DNA from: Gemmatimonadales bacterium
GTDB lineage: Bacteria; Gemmatimonadota; Gemmatimonadetes; Gemmatimonadales; GWC2-71-9
Reading direction: 5' to 3'
Assembly (NCBI GenBank): GCA_030601605.1
Contig: JAUVTI010000004.1
Coordinates: 1-32,768, forward strand
Length of the DNA: 32,768 nucleotides
Below, one piece after another: positions 26,178 to 32,768 of this stretch (positions are counted from its first letter, which is position 1; each line of letters begins with the position of its first letter). The translations under genes and the position numbers were made by a program. The notes under the pieces were generated by a model. It was not told where the DNA came from, searched no databases, and saw only the letters and a list, made by a program, of their open reading frames with translations.

Positions 26178-27638
26178 TCAGCCTCCCCCTTCCATAGCCT
26201 CACCGAGCTCGACGACCGTCTCGATCGCGATGCGGGCGTCATCCGGAGTGCTGCGGAAGTTGATGATGCACGCGCGCAGGAAGAACTCGTCGTCCAGTGT
26301 GGTTCCCGAGATGAACAGACGCCCGTCGCGATGCACCCGGTCCAGCAGCCGCCGGTTGAACTCCGACGCGTTGCCATGCCGCGGCACGTAACGGAAGCAG
26401 CTGACGCTGAGGTCCGTGGAGGGAAAGAGCTCGATCCGGTCGTGGCTCCCGGCCAGTCGGCGCAGCTCGCCGGCGGTCGCCAGGTCGCGGCGCCACAGTT
26501 CACGGTAGCCTTCCAGACCGATGTGCCGCATCACGGCCCACACCTTGAGAGCGCGGAATCCACGCGACAGCTGCGGCCCGCGTTCATGGAACCACACCGG
26601 ACCGCTGAAGTAGTCCTCGTCCCCGACCTCAAGGTACTCGGCGCGAGTCGCGAAAGCCGCATGAAGGTCACGCGGGTCACGCACGAGCACGGCTCCCGCC
26701 TCGTACGGCACGTACAGCCACTTGTGCGGATCCACGACCAAGCTGTCCGCGTCGGCCAGTCCTCGATATCGCTCGGCCAGCTCGGGCAGAGCCGCGCCCA
26801 CGGCGCCATAGGCGCCGTCGACGTGGAACCACAGACCCTCCCTCCGAGCCACCTCGCCGATCTCGGCCAATGGGTCCACGGCGCCGGTGTTCACTGTGCC
26901 GGCGGTAGCAACGACGCAGACCGGCGTTGCTCCGACTCGCCGGTCGTCGGCGATCATCCGCTCCAGTGCGCCGACGTCCATCCGCCACTCGTCGTCGACC
27001 GGCACCCACCGCAGCGCATTCGTGCCGAACCCGAGGAACTCCACCGCACGGGTGATACAGGAGTGCACCTCAGCGGAGGCATAGACCAGCGGCCTGTCCT
27101 CGCGTCCCGGCATGCCCTCTGCGCGGCTTCCCGGCAGCTGACGTTCGCGCATGGCGGAGAGCGCCACGAAGTTCGCCGCGGAGCCGCCGCTCATGAGCAG
27201 CCCGCCCGCCCGCGGTTCGTAGCCCACGAGCTCTGCCAGTCAGCGAAGCACGGTGAGCTCGAGGTGAGTCGCGACCTGCGCGCTCCCCGCGCAGTTGCTG
27301 TTCATCGTGGTGGCCAGCAGATCCGCTGCCACGCCCATGGGGCTGGCGGAGGCGCGCACGAAACCCCACCAGCGCGGGTGGCCGATCCCGAGAGAGTACG
27401 GCATGATGTCGGCACCGATGTCGGCCAGGATGCGGTCCGCCGATTCTCCCTCCACCGGCAGTGGCGCGTTGCAGAGCCTGTCCGTTACGTCATCGGGCGG
27501 TCTTCGGAATGCGGGGCGCTGCGGGAGATCACGCAGGTAGTCCACCGCCATGCGGCTCACCCGTTCGATGGTGCGTGCGAACTCGTCGGGCGAGAAATCC
27601 GGTACGCTCCCTGAAGGGGATTGCCGCGGTGCAGCCAT
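26178..27638 (-). pseudogene. Group II PLP amino-acid decarboxylase interrupted by an in-frame TGA
   Basis: Reading from ATG 27638 gives the N-terminal domain of an aromatic-L-amino-acid/tyrosine-type decarboxylase. A TGA at 27242-27240 (codon 133) stops it, and the same frame then continues intact to 26178. With the stop read through, the product is 486 aa, full length. Motifs lie on both sides: GIGHPRWWGFV and LLATTMNSN before, and MSGGSAANF, VVATAGTVNTGAVDP, WFHVDGAYGAVG and VVDPHKWLYVPYEAG with the PLP Lys305 after. The stop falls where relatives have Trp (ELTVLR-W-LAELVGY), one base from TGG. A GTG at 27227 could restart but would lack the N-terminal domain. A real inactivation, a strain polymorphism and a base error are all possible. 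It starts one nt after the hydrolase stop. Confidence 0.88.
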
Positions 27639-27639
27639 G

Positions 27640-28473
27640 CTAGAAGAGGTGCTCCCGGAGGAACTCGTGCATGCGGCGGCGGTACTCCTCGCCGCCCTCC
27701 AGGTACGTGTCGTTGTGTCCCGCGCCGTCGATCACGACGAACTCCTCGGCGCGGCCCGCCTCCGCTACGGCGCGGCCCATCGGGAGCGGCGCAATCCAGT
27801 CGTCGCTGCCGTGGAACACGAGCAGCGGGACCGTGAGCTCGCGCGCCCGGCTCACGTTGTCGAGCTCGAGCTCGACCAGCACGCTCGGCACCGGCGCGTA
27901 ATGCTCTTCGGCCATGTCCCGCCCGCTGGTGAACGGCGATTCCAGCACGACGGCACTCACGGGGTGCTCCGTCGCCAGGTAGAGCGCCACCGCACTCCCG
28001 ATCGAGCGTCCGTATACGGCGACGCGTGTGTCGTCGATCTCGGGACGTGAGGTGATGTACTCCCATGCGGCATCCGCGTCGCGATACACGCCCCTCTCGG
28101 TGGGCTTGCCGCCGCTTTGCCCGTACCCTCGGTAGTCGAGCACGAGCATCCCGATGCCGGGCGGGCGAAACTCGCGCAGCACGGGTGCAATGCCGCCGAT
28201 CGTCTCCATGTTGCCGTAGAACCAGAGTAGTCCGGGCGCCTTTCCCTCCGCGGGGGCCGGGTTCGGTGGCAGGTACCAGCCACGCAGCGTCACGCCGTCC
28301 TGCGTCGTCACCTCGACCAGCTCGCCGTCGGGGATGCCGACTGCCGCGGGCGCCGGCAGAGCCCCGCGCGGGGCCGGGAAGGCCACCCGCTGCTGGAAGC
28401 GCCAGGCCAGGAACACGGCTAGCGCAAACAGCACGACCAGTACGGCAATGATCTTGAGAACCGCTGAAATCAT
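27640..28473 (-). CDS. Membrane-anchored alpha/beta hydrolase
   Basis: A serine hydrolase of the YqkD/BEM46-like group, 277 aa, whose substrate is unknown. ATG 28473 is chosen because it opens directly onto an N-terminal membrane helix (ISAVLKIIAVLVVLFALAVF); upstream in-frame starts add a proline/arginine-rich stretch unlike a protein N-terminus. No good Shine-Dalgarno is seen. The triad is complete: Ser157 in YGRSIGSA, Asp225 in HGSDDWIAP and His253 in DGAGHNDTY. YGNMET (87-91) likely forms the oxyanion hole. It lies 14 nt after the membrane/HhH gene and ends one nt before the decarboxylase ATG, so it is in one unit with both. Confidence 0.9.
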   Translation of the reverse strand: MISAVLKIIAVLVVLFALAVFLAWRFQQRVAFPAPRGALPAPAAVGIPDGELVEVTTQDGVTLRGWYLPPNPAPAEGKAPGLLWFYGNMETIGGIAPVLREFRPPGIGMLVLDYRGYGQSGGKPTERGVYRDADAAWEYITSRPEIDDTRVAVYGRSIGSAVALYLATEHPVSAVVLESPFTSGRDMAEEHYAPVPSVLVELELDNVSRARELTVPLLVFHGSDDWIAPLPMGRAVAEAGRAEEFVVIDGAGHNDTYLEGGEEYRRRMHEFLREHLF

Positions 28474-28487
28474 GGGGGGAAAGGTAA

Positions 28488-29879
28488 CTACTCGCTGTGC
28501 GTGACGAGGAAGCGCAGCGAGCATGCTCGGCGGGCGGCGCCGACCCACACGCGTACCTCGGCTTGGGTCGGGCGGCCCGGGGGTGGGAGAAAGTCGCCGA
28601 GCGACTCCCGCGGGTGTGCGGCGCCGTCGGCCCGGGCCTCGTGCACGGCCCGCCACAAGGGGACGGGCGAACGGCGTGCCAGTCCACAGACGGTGACCGT
28701 GCCGACGGCGTGCAGCGAGCGCGCATGTTCGGTTCCTATTCCGCTCAGCGTAACGAGCCGCACGCTCTCCACCACGCGGTATGCGTCAGCGGGCCGGATT
28801 CCCGTTCGCTCTGCCAGGGCGGCGGGCGTGCTCCGCGCGACACGGAACGGTGATGCCAGCCCCGCCTCCTCGAGGCGCACGACTTCGTCGGGTGTGAGTC
28901 CGGGCACCTCGGCGATGCGCGGCGCGGTAGAGCTGATCGTCCAGCGTTCCATCCCCCCCAGAACGAGCGCCGCGAAGAAGATGGCGGCCACGGCGGTGGA
29001 CACGACGCGAGCGTGTGGGAGGCGAGTCTCACCCCCAGGGGGAAGAGCGACGCGCAAGCAGCAGAGCGCGTGATAAATCGCCCAGGCCTCGAGGGCGAAG
29101 AGCGGGAAGCCCACGAATCCCAGCGGTGGCATCTCGAAGAACTTCGTGTGCTCGAGCCACGGCACCGTATAGATCCATCTGCCGCGCGCCCAGAAGTTGA
29201 AGAACTCCCAAAGGAAACCGATGAAGAGCCCTCCGAGCATGATCCGTCCGATGCGGCCCCACTCCCCCCGTTCGATGTCGTGCAGTAGCGACCACTCCCT
29301 GTTTCTCCGATATACGAACGGGTCGAAGATCAGCCACGCGGCGCCCCAGATGAGCGGGAAGAACACGGTTGGTTGGATCAGGGCGAGCAGGGCCATGACG
29401 ATCCCCGCCATTTGAGCCGCCGCGAGGTGCCATGGTTTGGTGTGCAGTGGGCGCGAGCGCCACTCGTGGCCGACGCCGGCCGCCTCGAGCAACCGCGTGG
29501 CGAGCACGAGCGCAGGCAGCACCGTCGCGAACGAAAGCAGGATCCCGATCCAGCGCTCCGGCACCGCGCCCGGCAGGAAGACGTAGTACCAGTTTCGTAG
29601 CCGGAAGTTCGCGGCTTCGAACAGGAGCCAGATGACGGGCGACCAGGCGAAGAGCGAGAGGGCGCTGCGGGTGCTCAGCACTGGGGGCCTGCGCCACATG
29701 CTGCTTGCCGCCTGGTCGAGCACGACGAGTGTGGGGTACCACGCGAACACGTAGAACCAGGTCGGCACCGGATCCACCTGCAGAATCACCAGCACCCACG
29801 TAGCGGCGATCACGACGAGAGAAAGCGCTGCCAACATGGTCCCCAAGCTTGCGCACGTGAGTCCCGCGCGCCAGGGCAT
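28488..29879 (-). CDS. Polytopic membrane protein with C-terminal helix-hairpin-helix (DUF4332-like) domain
   Basis: I do not know this membrane family. From ATG 29879 the product is 463 aa; a second ATG at 29837 would remove 14 residues. Residues 13-310 hold about eight membrane helices, with conserved-looking aromatic loops such as LRNWYYVFLPG, WEFFNFWARGRWIY and EMPPLGFVGFPLFALEAW. After the last helix (293-309), residues 323-415 resemble DUF4332: EVPGLTPDEVVRLEEAGL, an ERTGI segment, then LSGIGTEHARSLHAVGTV. That pattern is two helix-hairpin-helix units and usually signals nucleic acid or protein contact. It is the first gene of the minus-strand unit (gaps of 14, 1 and 28 nt follow) and is divergent from the ABC exporter across only 42 nt. 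Expression is likely real; the function is unknown. Confidence 0.75.
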   Translation of the reverse strand: MPWRAGLTCASLGTMLAALSLVVIAATWVLVILQVDPVPTWFYVFAWYPTLVVLDQAASSMWRRPPVLSTRSALSLFAWSPVIWLLFEAANFRLRNWYYVFLPGAVPERWIGILLSFATVLPALVLATRLLEAAGVGHEWRSRPLHTKPWHLAAAQMAGIVMALLALIQPTVFFPLIWGAAWLIFDPFVYRRNREWSLLHDIERGEWGRIGRIMLGGLFIGFLWEFFNFWARGRWIYTVPWLEHTKFFEMPPLGFVGFPLFALEAWAIYHALCCLRVALPPGGETRLPHARVVSTAVAAIFFAALVLGGMERWTISSTAPRIAEVPGLTPDEVVRLEEAGLASPFRVARSTPAALAERTGIRPADAYRVVESVRLVTLSGIGTEHARSLHAVGTVTVCGLARRSPVPLWRAVHEARADGAAHPRESLGDFLPPPGRPTQAEVRVWVGAARRACSLRFLVTHSE

Positions 29880-29884
29880 GCCGG

Positions 29885-29914
29885 GTTGATTCTTCCCTGG
29901 GCTTCCCGTTGATT
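29885..29914. repeat. GTTGATT direct repeats in a short divergent intergenic region
   Basis: GTTGATT occurs at 29885-29891 and 29908-29914, 23 nt apart, inside the 42-nt gap between two divergent genes. Neither gene has a clear Shine-Dalgarno on this side, so the promoters must overlap the coding ends. This could be a regulator site or chance. Confidence 0.3.
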
Positions 29915-29921
29915 GCCCGCC

Positions 29922-30851
29922 ATGCCCGAAGCTGCCATCAAGTGCCGCGAACTGGTGAAGCGCTACGGAGACCTTACCGCAGTGGCCGGGATCGACCTGG
30001 ATGTGCGCCGGGGTGAGTGCTTCGGCATGCTCGGTCCCAATGGTGCCGGCAAGACGACCACCATCGAGATCCTCCAGGGCCTGAGAGAGCCGGACGGAGG
30101 CGAGGTGGAGGTGTTGGGGCTGACCTGGGATCGCCACGAGGGCGAGCTGCGTCAGCGCATGGGCACTCAGCTTCAGGAGACCAAGCTGCCCGAGAAGCTC
30201 AAGGTGGAAGAGGTGGTGCGCCTGTTCCGGAGCTTCTACCGGCGCGGCCGGAGCGTGGACGAGGTACTGGCCCTGGTCGCGCTCGAGGAGAAGCGTACGG
30301 CATGGGTGGGCAAACTCTCCGGCGGGCAGCGGCAGCGCCTGGCCGTTGCGTGCGCGCTCGTGTGCGATCCGGATCTGCTGTTCCTGGACGAGCCGACGAC
30401 GGGACTGGACCCGCAGTCGCGGCGGCAGCTGTGGGGCGTCATCGAGGAGTTCCGCCGGCGTGGCGGCACCGTGCTGCTCACCACGCACTACATGGAGGAG
30501 GCGGAGCGCCTGTGCGACAGGGTCGCGGTCGTCGACCATGGCGAGATCATAGCGCTGGGGTCGCCGCGCGAATTGATCGCTTCACTGGGAGCCGAGCATG
30601 TGGTCGAGTTCGCCCTGGAGCAGGGCGAGGCGCCCCCTGACGACGTGCTGGCCGCGCTCCCGGGCGTCGAGCACGTGGCGCGCGAGAACGGCACGACGCA
30701 TCTGACGGTTAGCCGAGTACACCAGGTGATCCCGGCGCTGATGCGGCTTCTGAGTGAGCGCGGCGCATCGCTGAGCGAGCTCACGACGCATCATGCCAGC
30801 CTCGAGGACGTGTTCCTCAACCTGACCGGGCGGCACATGCGCGATGAATAG
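29922..30851 (+). CDS. ABC exporter ATPase, DrrA/CcmA-like
   Basis: The ATP-binding subunit of an ABC-2-type exporter, 309 aa from ATG 29922. Seen: Walker A GPNGAGKT (38-45), Q-loop region TQLQET, signature LSGGQRQR (132-139), Walker B LLFLDEPTTGLD (152-163) and H-loop TTHYMEEAE (His189). The C-terminal stretch SLEDVFLNLTGRHMRD is the typical end of the DrrA drug-exporter class. No Shine-Dalgarno is visible before the ATG. Its stop overlaps the permease ATG by 8 nt, so the two are translated together. Likely cargo is a lipophilic compound or antibiotic; none is indicated directly. Confidence 0.95.
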   Translation: MPEAAIKCRELVKRYGDLTAVAGIDLDVRRGECFGMLGPNGAGKTTTIEILQGLREPDGGEVEVLGLTWDRHEGELRQRMGTQLQETKLPEKLKVEEVVRLFRSFYRRGRSVDEVLALVALEEKRTAWVGKLSGGQRQRLAVACALVCDPDLLFLDEPTTGLDPQSRRQLWGVIEEFRRRGGTVLLTTHYMEEAERLCDRVAVVDHGEIIALGSPRELIASLGAEHVVEFALEQGEAPPDDVLAALPGVEHVARENGTTHLTVSRVHQVIPALMRLLSERGASLSELTTHHASLEDVFLNLTGRHMRDE

Positions 30852-31884
30852 GCCCGAAACCAGCGCCCTGGTCCAGCTCACGTTGTGGCGGCTGCGCGAG
30901 TTCACGCGTGAGCCCGAGGCGCTCTTCTGGGTGTTCGCGTTTCCCATCCTCCTGGCGTTGGCCCTCGGAATCGCGTTCAAGGGGCGCGGGCCCGAGGTCG
31001 TGCGGGTGGCGGTCGAGGCGGGGCCCGGTGCGGAAGCTCTCGCGCAGTCGCTCAATGCGGACGGCAGGATCGAGGCCGCCATCGTCGACAGCGCAGAGGC
31101 GCACAGCAGGCTGCGCACCGGGAGAGTGGCGCTCGTGGTTGGTGCGGGAGATCCGCTGGTGCTGCGCTTCGACACCACGCGCGTCGAGAGCGACATCGCG
31201 CGTCTGGTGGTGGTGAACGCGGTCCAGGAGTCGGCCGGGCGCCGCGATGTGGCGGTGATCCGCGACGTGCGCGTGACCGAGCCGGGAGCGCGCTACATCG
31301 ACTTCCTGATACCGGGTCTGATCGGCCTCAACATCATGGGGACCGGGATGTGGGGTATCGGGTTCGGGATCGTGAAGGCGCGCAACGACAGGCTGCTGAA
31401 GCGCCTTCTGGCGTCGCCGATGCGCAAGAGCGAGTTCATGCTCTCGTTCATGCTGTCGCGCCTGATCTTCCTGGGGTTCGAGGTGGGCGCGGTGCTGCTC
31501 TTCGGCCTCCTCATGTTCGGCGTGCCGATCAGGGGGTCCATCCTGGCCATCGCGGCCATCGTTGTGATCGGCGCCATGACGTTCTCCGGGGTGGGCCTCC
31601 TCGTTGCCAGCCGCGCCAGAACGATCGAGGGTGTGTCGGGATTGATGAACTTCGTGATGGTCCCGATGTGGATCTTTTCGGGCGTGTTCTTCGCGTACTC
31701 CCACTTTCCCGACGGGATGCAGCCCGTCATCAGGCTGCTGCCGCTCACCGCCCTGAACGACGCCCTGCGCGCGGTGCAGCTCGACGGTGTGGCGCTCGCC
31801 GCAACGGCCGGGCCCATCGCTCTGCTGGTGGCTTGGGGAGCGTTGAGCTTCGTCGTGGCGCTCAAGGTGTTCCGCTGGCAGTAG
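30844..31884 (+). CDS. ABC-2 type exporter permease, DrrB-like
   Basis: The membrane subunit paired with the ATPase, 346 aa; ATG 30844 lies inside the ATPase end. Topology: a first helix (LFWVFAFPILLALALGIAF), an outside domain of about 120 residues (GPGAEALAQSLNADG to ARYIDFLIPGL), then five more helices, as in YhgE/NatB-like ABC-2 proteins. The segment DFLIPGLIGLNIMGTGMWG and the loop RNDRLLKRLLASPMRKSEF are hallmarks of the class (PGL motif and cytoplasmic coupling loop). It is followed by a non-coding stretch and a TetR gene on the same strand. Confidence 0.93.
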   Translation: MNRPETSALVQLTLWRLREFTREPEALFWVFAFPILLALALGIAFKGRGPEVVRVAVEAGPGAEALAQSLNADGRIEAAIVDSAEAHSRLRTGRVALVVGAGDPLVLRFDTTRVESDIARLVVVNAVQESAGRRDVAVIRDVRVTEPGARYIDFLIPGLIGLNIMGTGMWGIGFGIVKARNDRLLKRLLASPMRKSEFMLSFMLSRLIFLGFEVGAVLLFGLLMFGVPIRGSILAIAAIVVIGAMTFSGVGLLVASRARTIEGVSGLMNFVMVPMWIFSGVFFAYSHFPDGMQPVIRLLPLTALNDALRAVQLDGVALAATAGPIALLVAWGALSFVVALKVFRWQ

Positions 31885-32017
31885 ATCGGGTTGCTCCGGA
31901 GGGTCTCCGAAACTCGCCTCAGTCTCGACGCCCCTGTCGTACGTTTCCCGCTTCCCGCCTCCCGCTTCCCGGTCGTACCCTTCCCCCTTCCCCTCTCTTC
32001 CCGAAACCGCCCGCCGG
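31885..32017. repeat. Intergenic tract with heptamer repeats between exporter and tetR
   Basis: This 133-nt stretch has no gene. A short hairpin (CGGAG-GGT-CTCCG, 31897-31909) follows the permease stop but has no T-tail. At 31945-31972 four near-identical 7-mers run in tandem (TTCCCGC, TTCCCGC, CTCCCGC, TTCCCGG). GTCGTAC appears just before them (31936-31942) and again at 31972-31978, followed by another C/T-rich run to about 32003. The upper strand is almost pure pyrimidine. Confidence 0.7.
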
Positions 32018-32046
32018 TTGACCCCGTAGGGAGCCTCAGCTAGACT
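32018..32046 (+). promoter_or_regulatory. tetR sigma-70 promoter
   Basis: TTGACC (32018-32023) is separated by exactly 17 nt from TAGACT (32041-32046), a five-of-six and four-of-six match to consensus. Transcription would begin near 32053, inside the tandem palindromes that follow, and about 80 nt before the ATG. This is the best-formed promoter in the window. Confidence 0.7.
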
Positions 32047-32072
32047 TAACGCCGTTAACTTAACAGCGTTAA
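32046..32072. promoter_or_regulatory. Tandem TTAAC-N3-GTTAA operators
   Basis: Two 13-bp palindromes, TTAACGCCGTTAA (32046-32058) and TTAACAGCGTTAA (32060-32072), repeat with a 14-nt period. The first touches the -10 and both cover the predicted start site of the tetR promoter. This is the expected layout for TetR autorepression, with two dimers side by side. Confidence 0.75.
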
Positions 32073-32133
32073 CCACCACGAATCTGTCGGAATTCCGGCA
32101 GTTTGCGGGGGTGGGACCGGCAGCGAGGGGACA

Positions 32134-32768
32134 ATGACCAGCAAGGAACCAAACGGCCGCGGCAGCGGCGAGGTGGAGACGGCCATCCTGGGTGCTGCCC
32201 GCGACCTTCTGGCGGAGAAGGGGCTGCAGGGGCTCTCCATGCGGACCGTGGCCCAGCGCGTCGGCGTCTCGGCGACCGCGATCTACCACTACTTCGAGAA
32301 CAAGGACGCGCTGGTTGGCAGCGTGGTGCAGAGCGGCTTCCACCGGTTCGGCGAGTACATGGAGCAGGCGATGGACCTGCACCCGAAGGGGTCGCTCGCG
32401 CGGGTGCGGGCCGTAGGGGAAGCGTATCTCCGCTTCGCGCTGGAGAACCAAGCGTACTTCAGGGTCCTGTTCAGCCTGCAGCACCCCGATCCACATGCGC
32501 TCGAGGACCTGCCGGAGGGCGGCGGATACGGCCTGCTGCGCCAGGCGGTTTCGGAGGCCATGGACGCCGGTACCATGCGGCGCGTCGATCCGGATCTGAT
32601 GGTGATGTTCCTGTGGAGCCTCACCCACGGCCTGTTGACCATCAGCATGGCGTGCCGGATCGACCACTGCCCGGAATTCGGCAAGGATGCCGTGGCGCAC
32701 ACGCCGCTCGATCTGTTCAAGGCGTTCGGGCCGATGGTGCGCGAGGGGATCATGGGGCCGGCCGCGAC
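32134..32768 (+). CDS. TetR/AcrR-family regulator, runs off the window
   Basis: A one-component transcriptional repressor. It opens at ATG 32134 with GAGGGG four nt upstream and stays open to the window end: 211 codons visible, close to full length. The N-terminal helix-turn-helix (LSMRTVAQRVGVSATAIYHYF) is textbook TetR. The ligand domain has AYLRFALENQAYFRVLF, the pattern of the WHG-type C-terminal domain. Two tandem palindromes overlap its own promoter, indicating autoregulation. The gene may also control the DrrAB-type exporter just upstream on the same strand, but no copy of the palindrome is seen before that exporter. Confidence 0.93.
   Translation, partial: MTSKEPNGRGSGEVETAILGAARDLLAEKGLQGLSMRTVAQRVGVSATAIYHYFENKDALVGSVVQSGFHRFGEYMEQAMDLHPKGSLARVRAVGEAYLRFALENQAYFRVLFSLQHPDPHALEDLPEGGGYGLLRQAVSEAMDAGTMRRVDPDLMVMFLWSLTHGLLTISMACRIDHCPEFGKDAVAHTPLDLFKAFGPMVREGIMGPAA

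Noticed and set aside
27240-27242. Genome-wide reading of TGA as Trp as an explanation for the broken decarboxylase
   Set aside because: TGA is the terminal stop of tkt, pgi, rpiA, the S9 peptidase and the ABC importer genes in this window, so a general recoding does not fit.
31897-31909. A hairpin after the DrrB-like gene as a Rho-independent terminator
   Set aside because: The stem is only five bp and is not followed by a T-tract, so I do not list it as a terminator.
30817-32700. A very long open frame on the minus strand opposite the DrrB-like gene and tetR
   Set aside because: It lies opposite well-defined genes with complete motifs, crosses the intergenic promoter and repeats, and its translation is a low-complexity Arg/His/Gln/Pro-rich product typical of antisense frames in GC-rich DNA.
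1-32768. CRISPR arrays, tRNA or rRNA genes, transposases and phage genes
   Set aside because: No regularly spaced repeats, no cloverleaf-like or rRNA-like sequence, no transposase or integrase motifs, and no visible shift in base composition were found.

Overview
This window reads as ordinary chromosome from a GC-rich bacterium, with dense overlapping genes on both strands, frequent GTG starts and no mobile element, tRNA, rRNA or CRISPR array. The mix of exported S9 peptidases, a large secreted PIG-L deacetylase with a long C-terminal tail, a Tat-exported class V aminotransferase and a YtcJ-type amidohydrolase suggests Gemmatimonadota or a similar soil or aquatic lineage. This is an inference from gene content, not a phylogenetic result.

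Positions 1-7900: a truncated aconitase (TCA cycle, minus strand) and a small Cys-rich membrane protein (minus) lie opposite a tightly coupled plus-strand operon: transketolase, glucose-6-phosphate isomerase, ribose-5-phosphate isomerase A and a SURF1-like oxidase assembly protein. All three junctions are 4-nt GTGA overlaps. Positions 7900-12300: a Tat-signal class V aminotransferase (plus) converges on a two-gene minus unit (GH113-like hydrolase, then thioredoxin 2). A Cys/Met-metabolism PLP enzyme (plus) follows and ends at a strong bidirectional terminator.

Positions 12300-24500: a large acyl-CoA dehydrogenase (minus) is divergent from a secreted S9 peptidase. Next comes a plus-strand chain of overlapping genes: a phosphoribosyltransferase-fold protein with an atypical PRPP loop, a PIG-L deacetylase, an Fe3+-type ABC importer (lipoprotein binding protein, ATPase, fused double permease) and an MFS transporter.

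Positions 24500-29900 (minus strand): a four-gene unit in transcription order: a polytopic membrane protein with a C-terminal helix-hairpin-helix (DUF4332-like) tail, a membrane-anchored alpha/beta hydrolase, a group II PLP decarboxylase broken by an in-frame TGA, and a YtcJ-like amidohydrolase. Positions 29900-32768 (plus strand): a DrrAB-type ABC exporter, a heptamer-repeat tract and a TetR regulator running off the window. The TetR promoter carries two tandem palindromes across its -10 and start region, a clear autoregulatory layout.

I found no evidence for a wholly new defence or mobile system. The best leads are the nonsense codon at a conserved Trp position of the decarboxylase, the tandem TetR operators, the membrane/HhH fusion, the atypical PRTase loop and the small four-Cys membrane protein.
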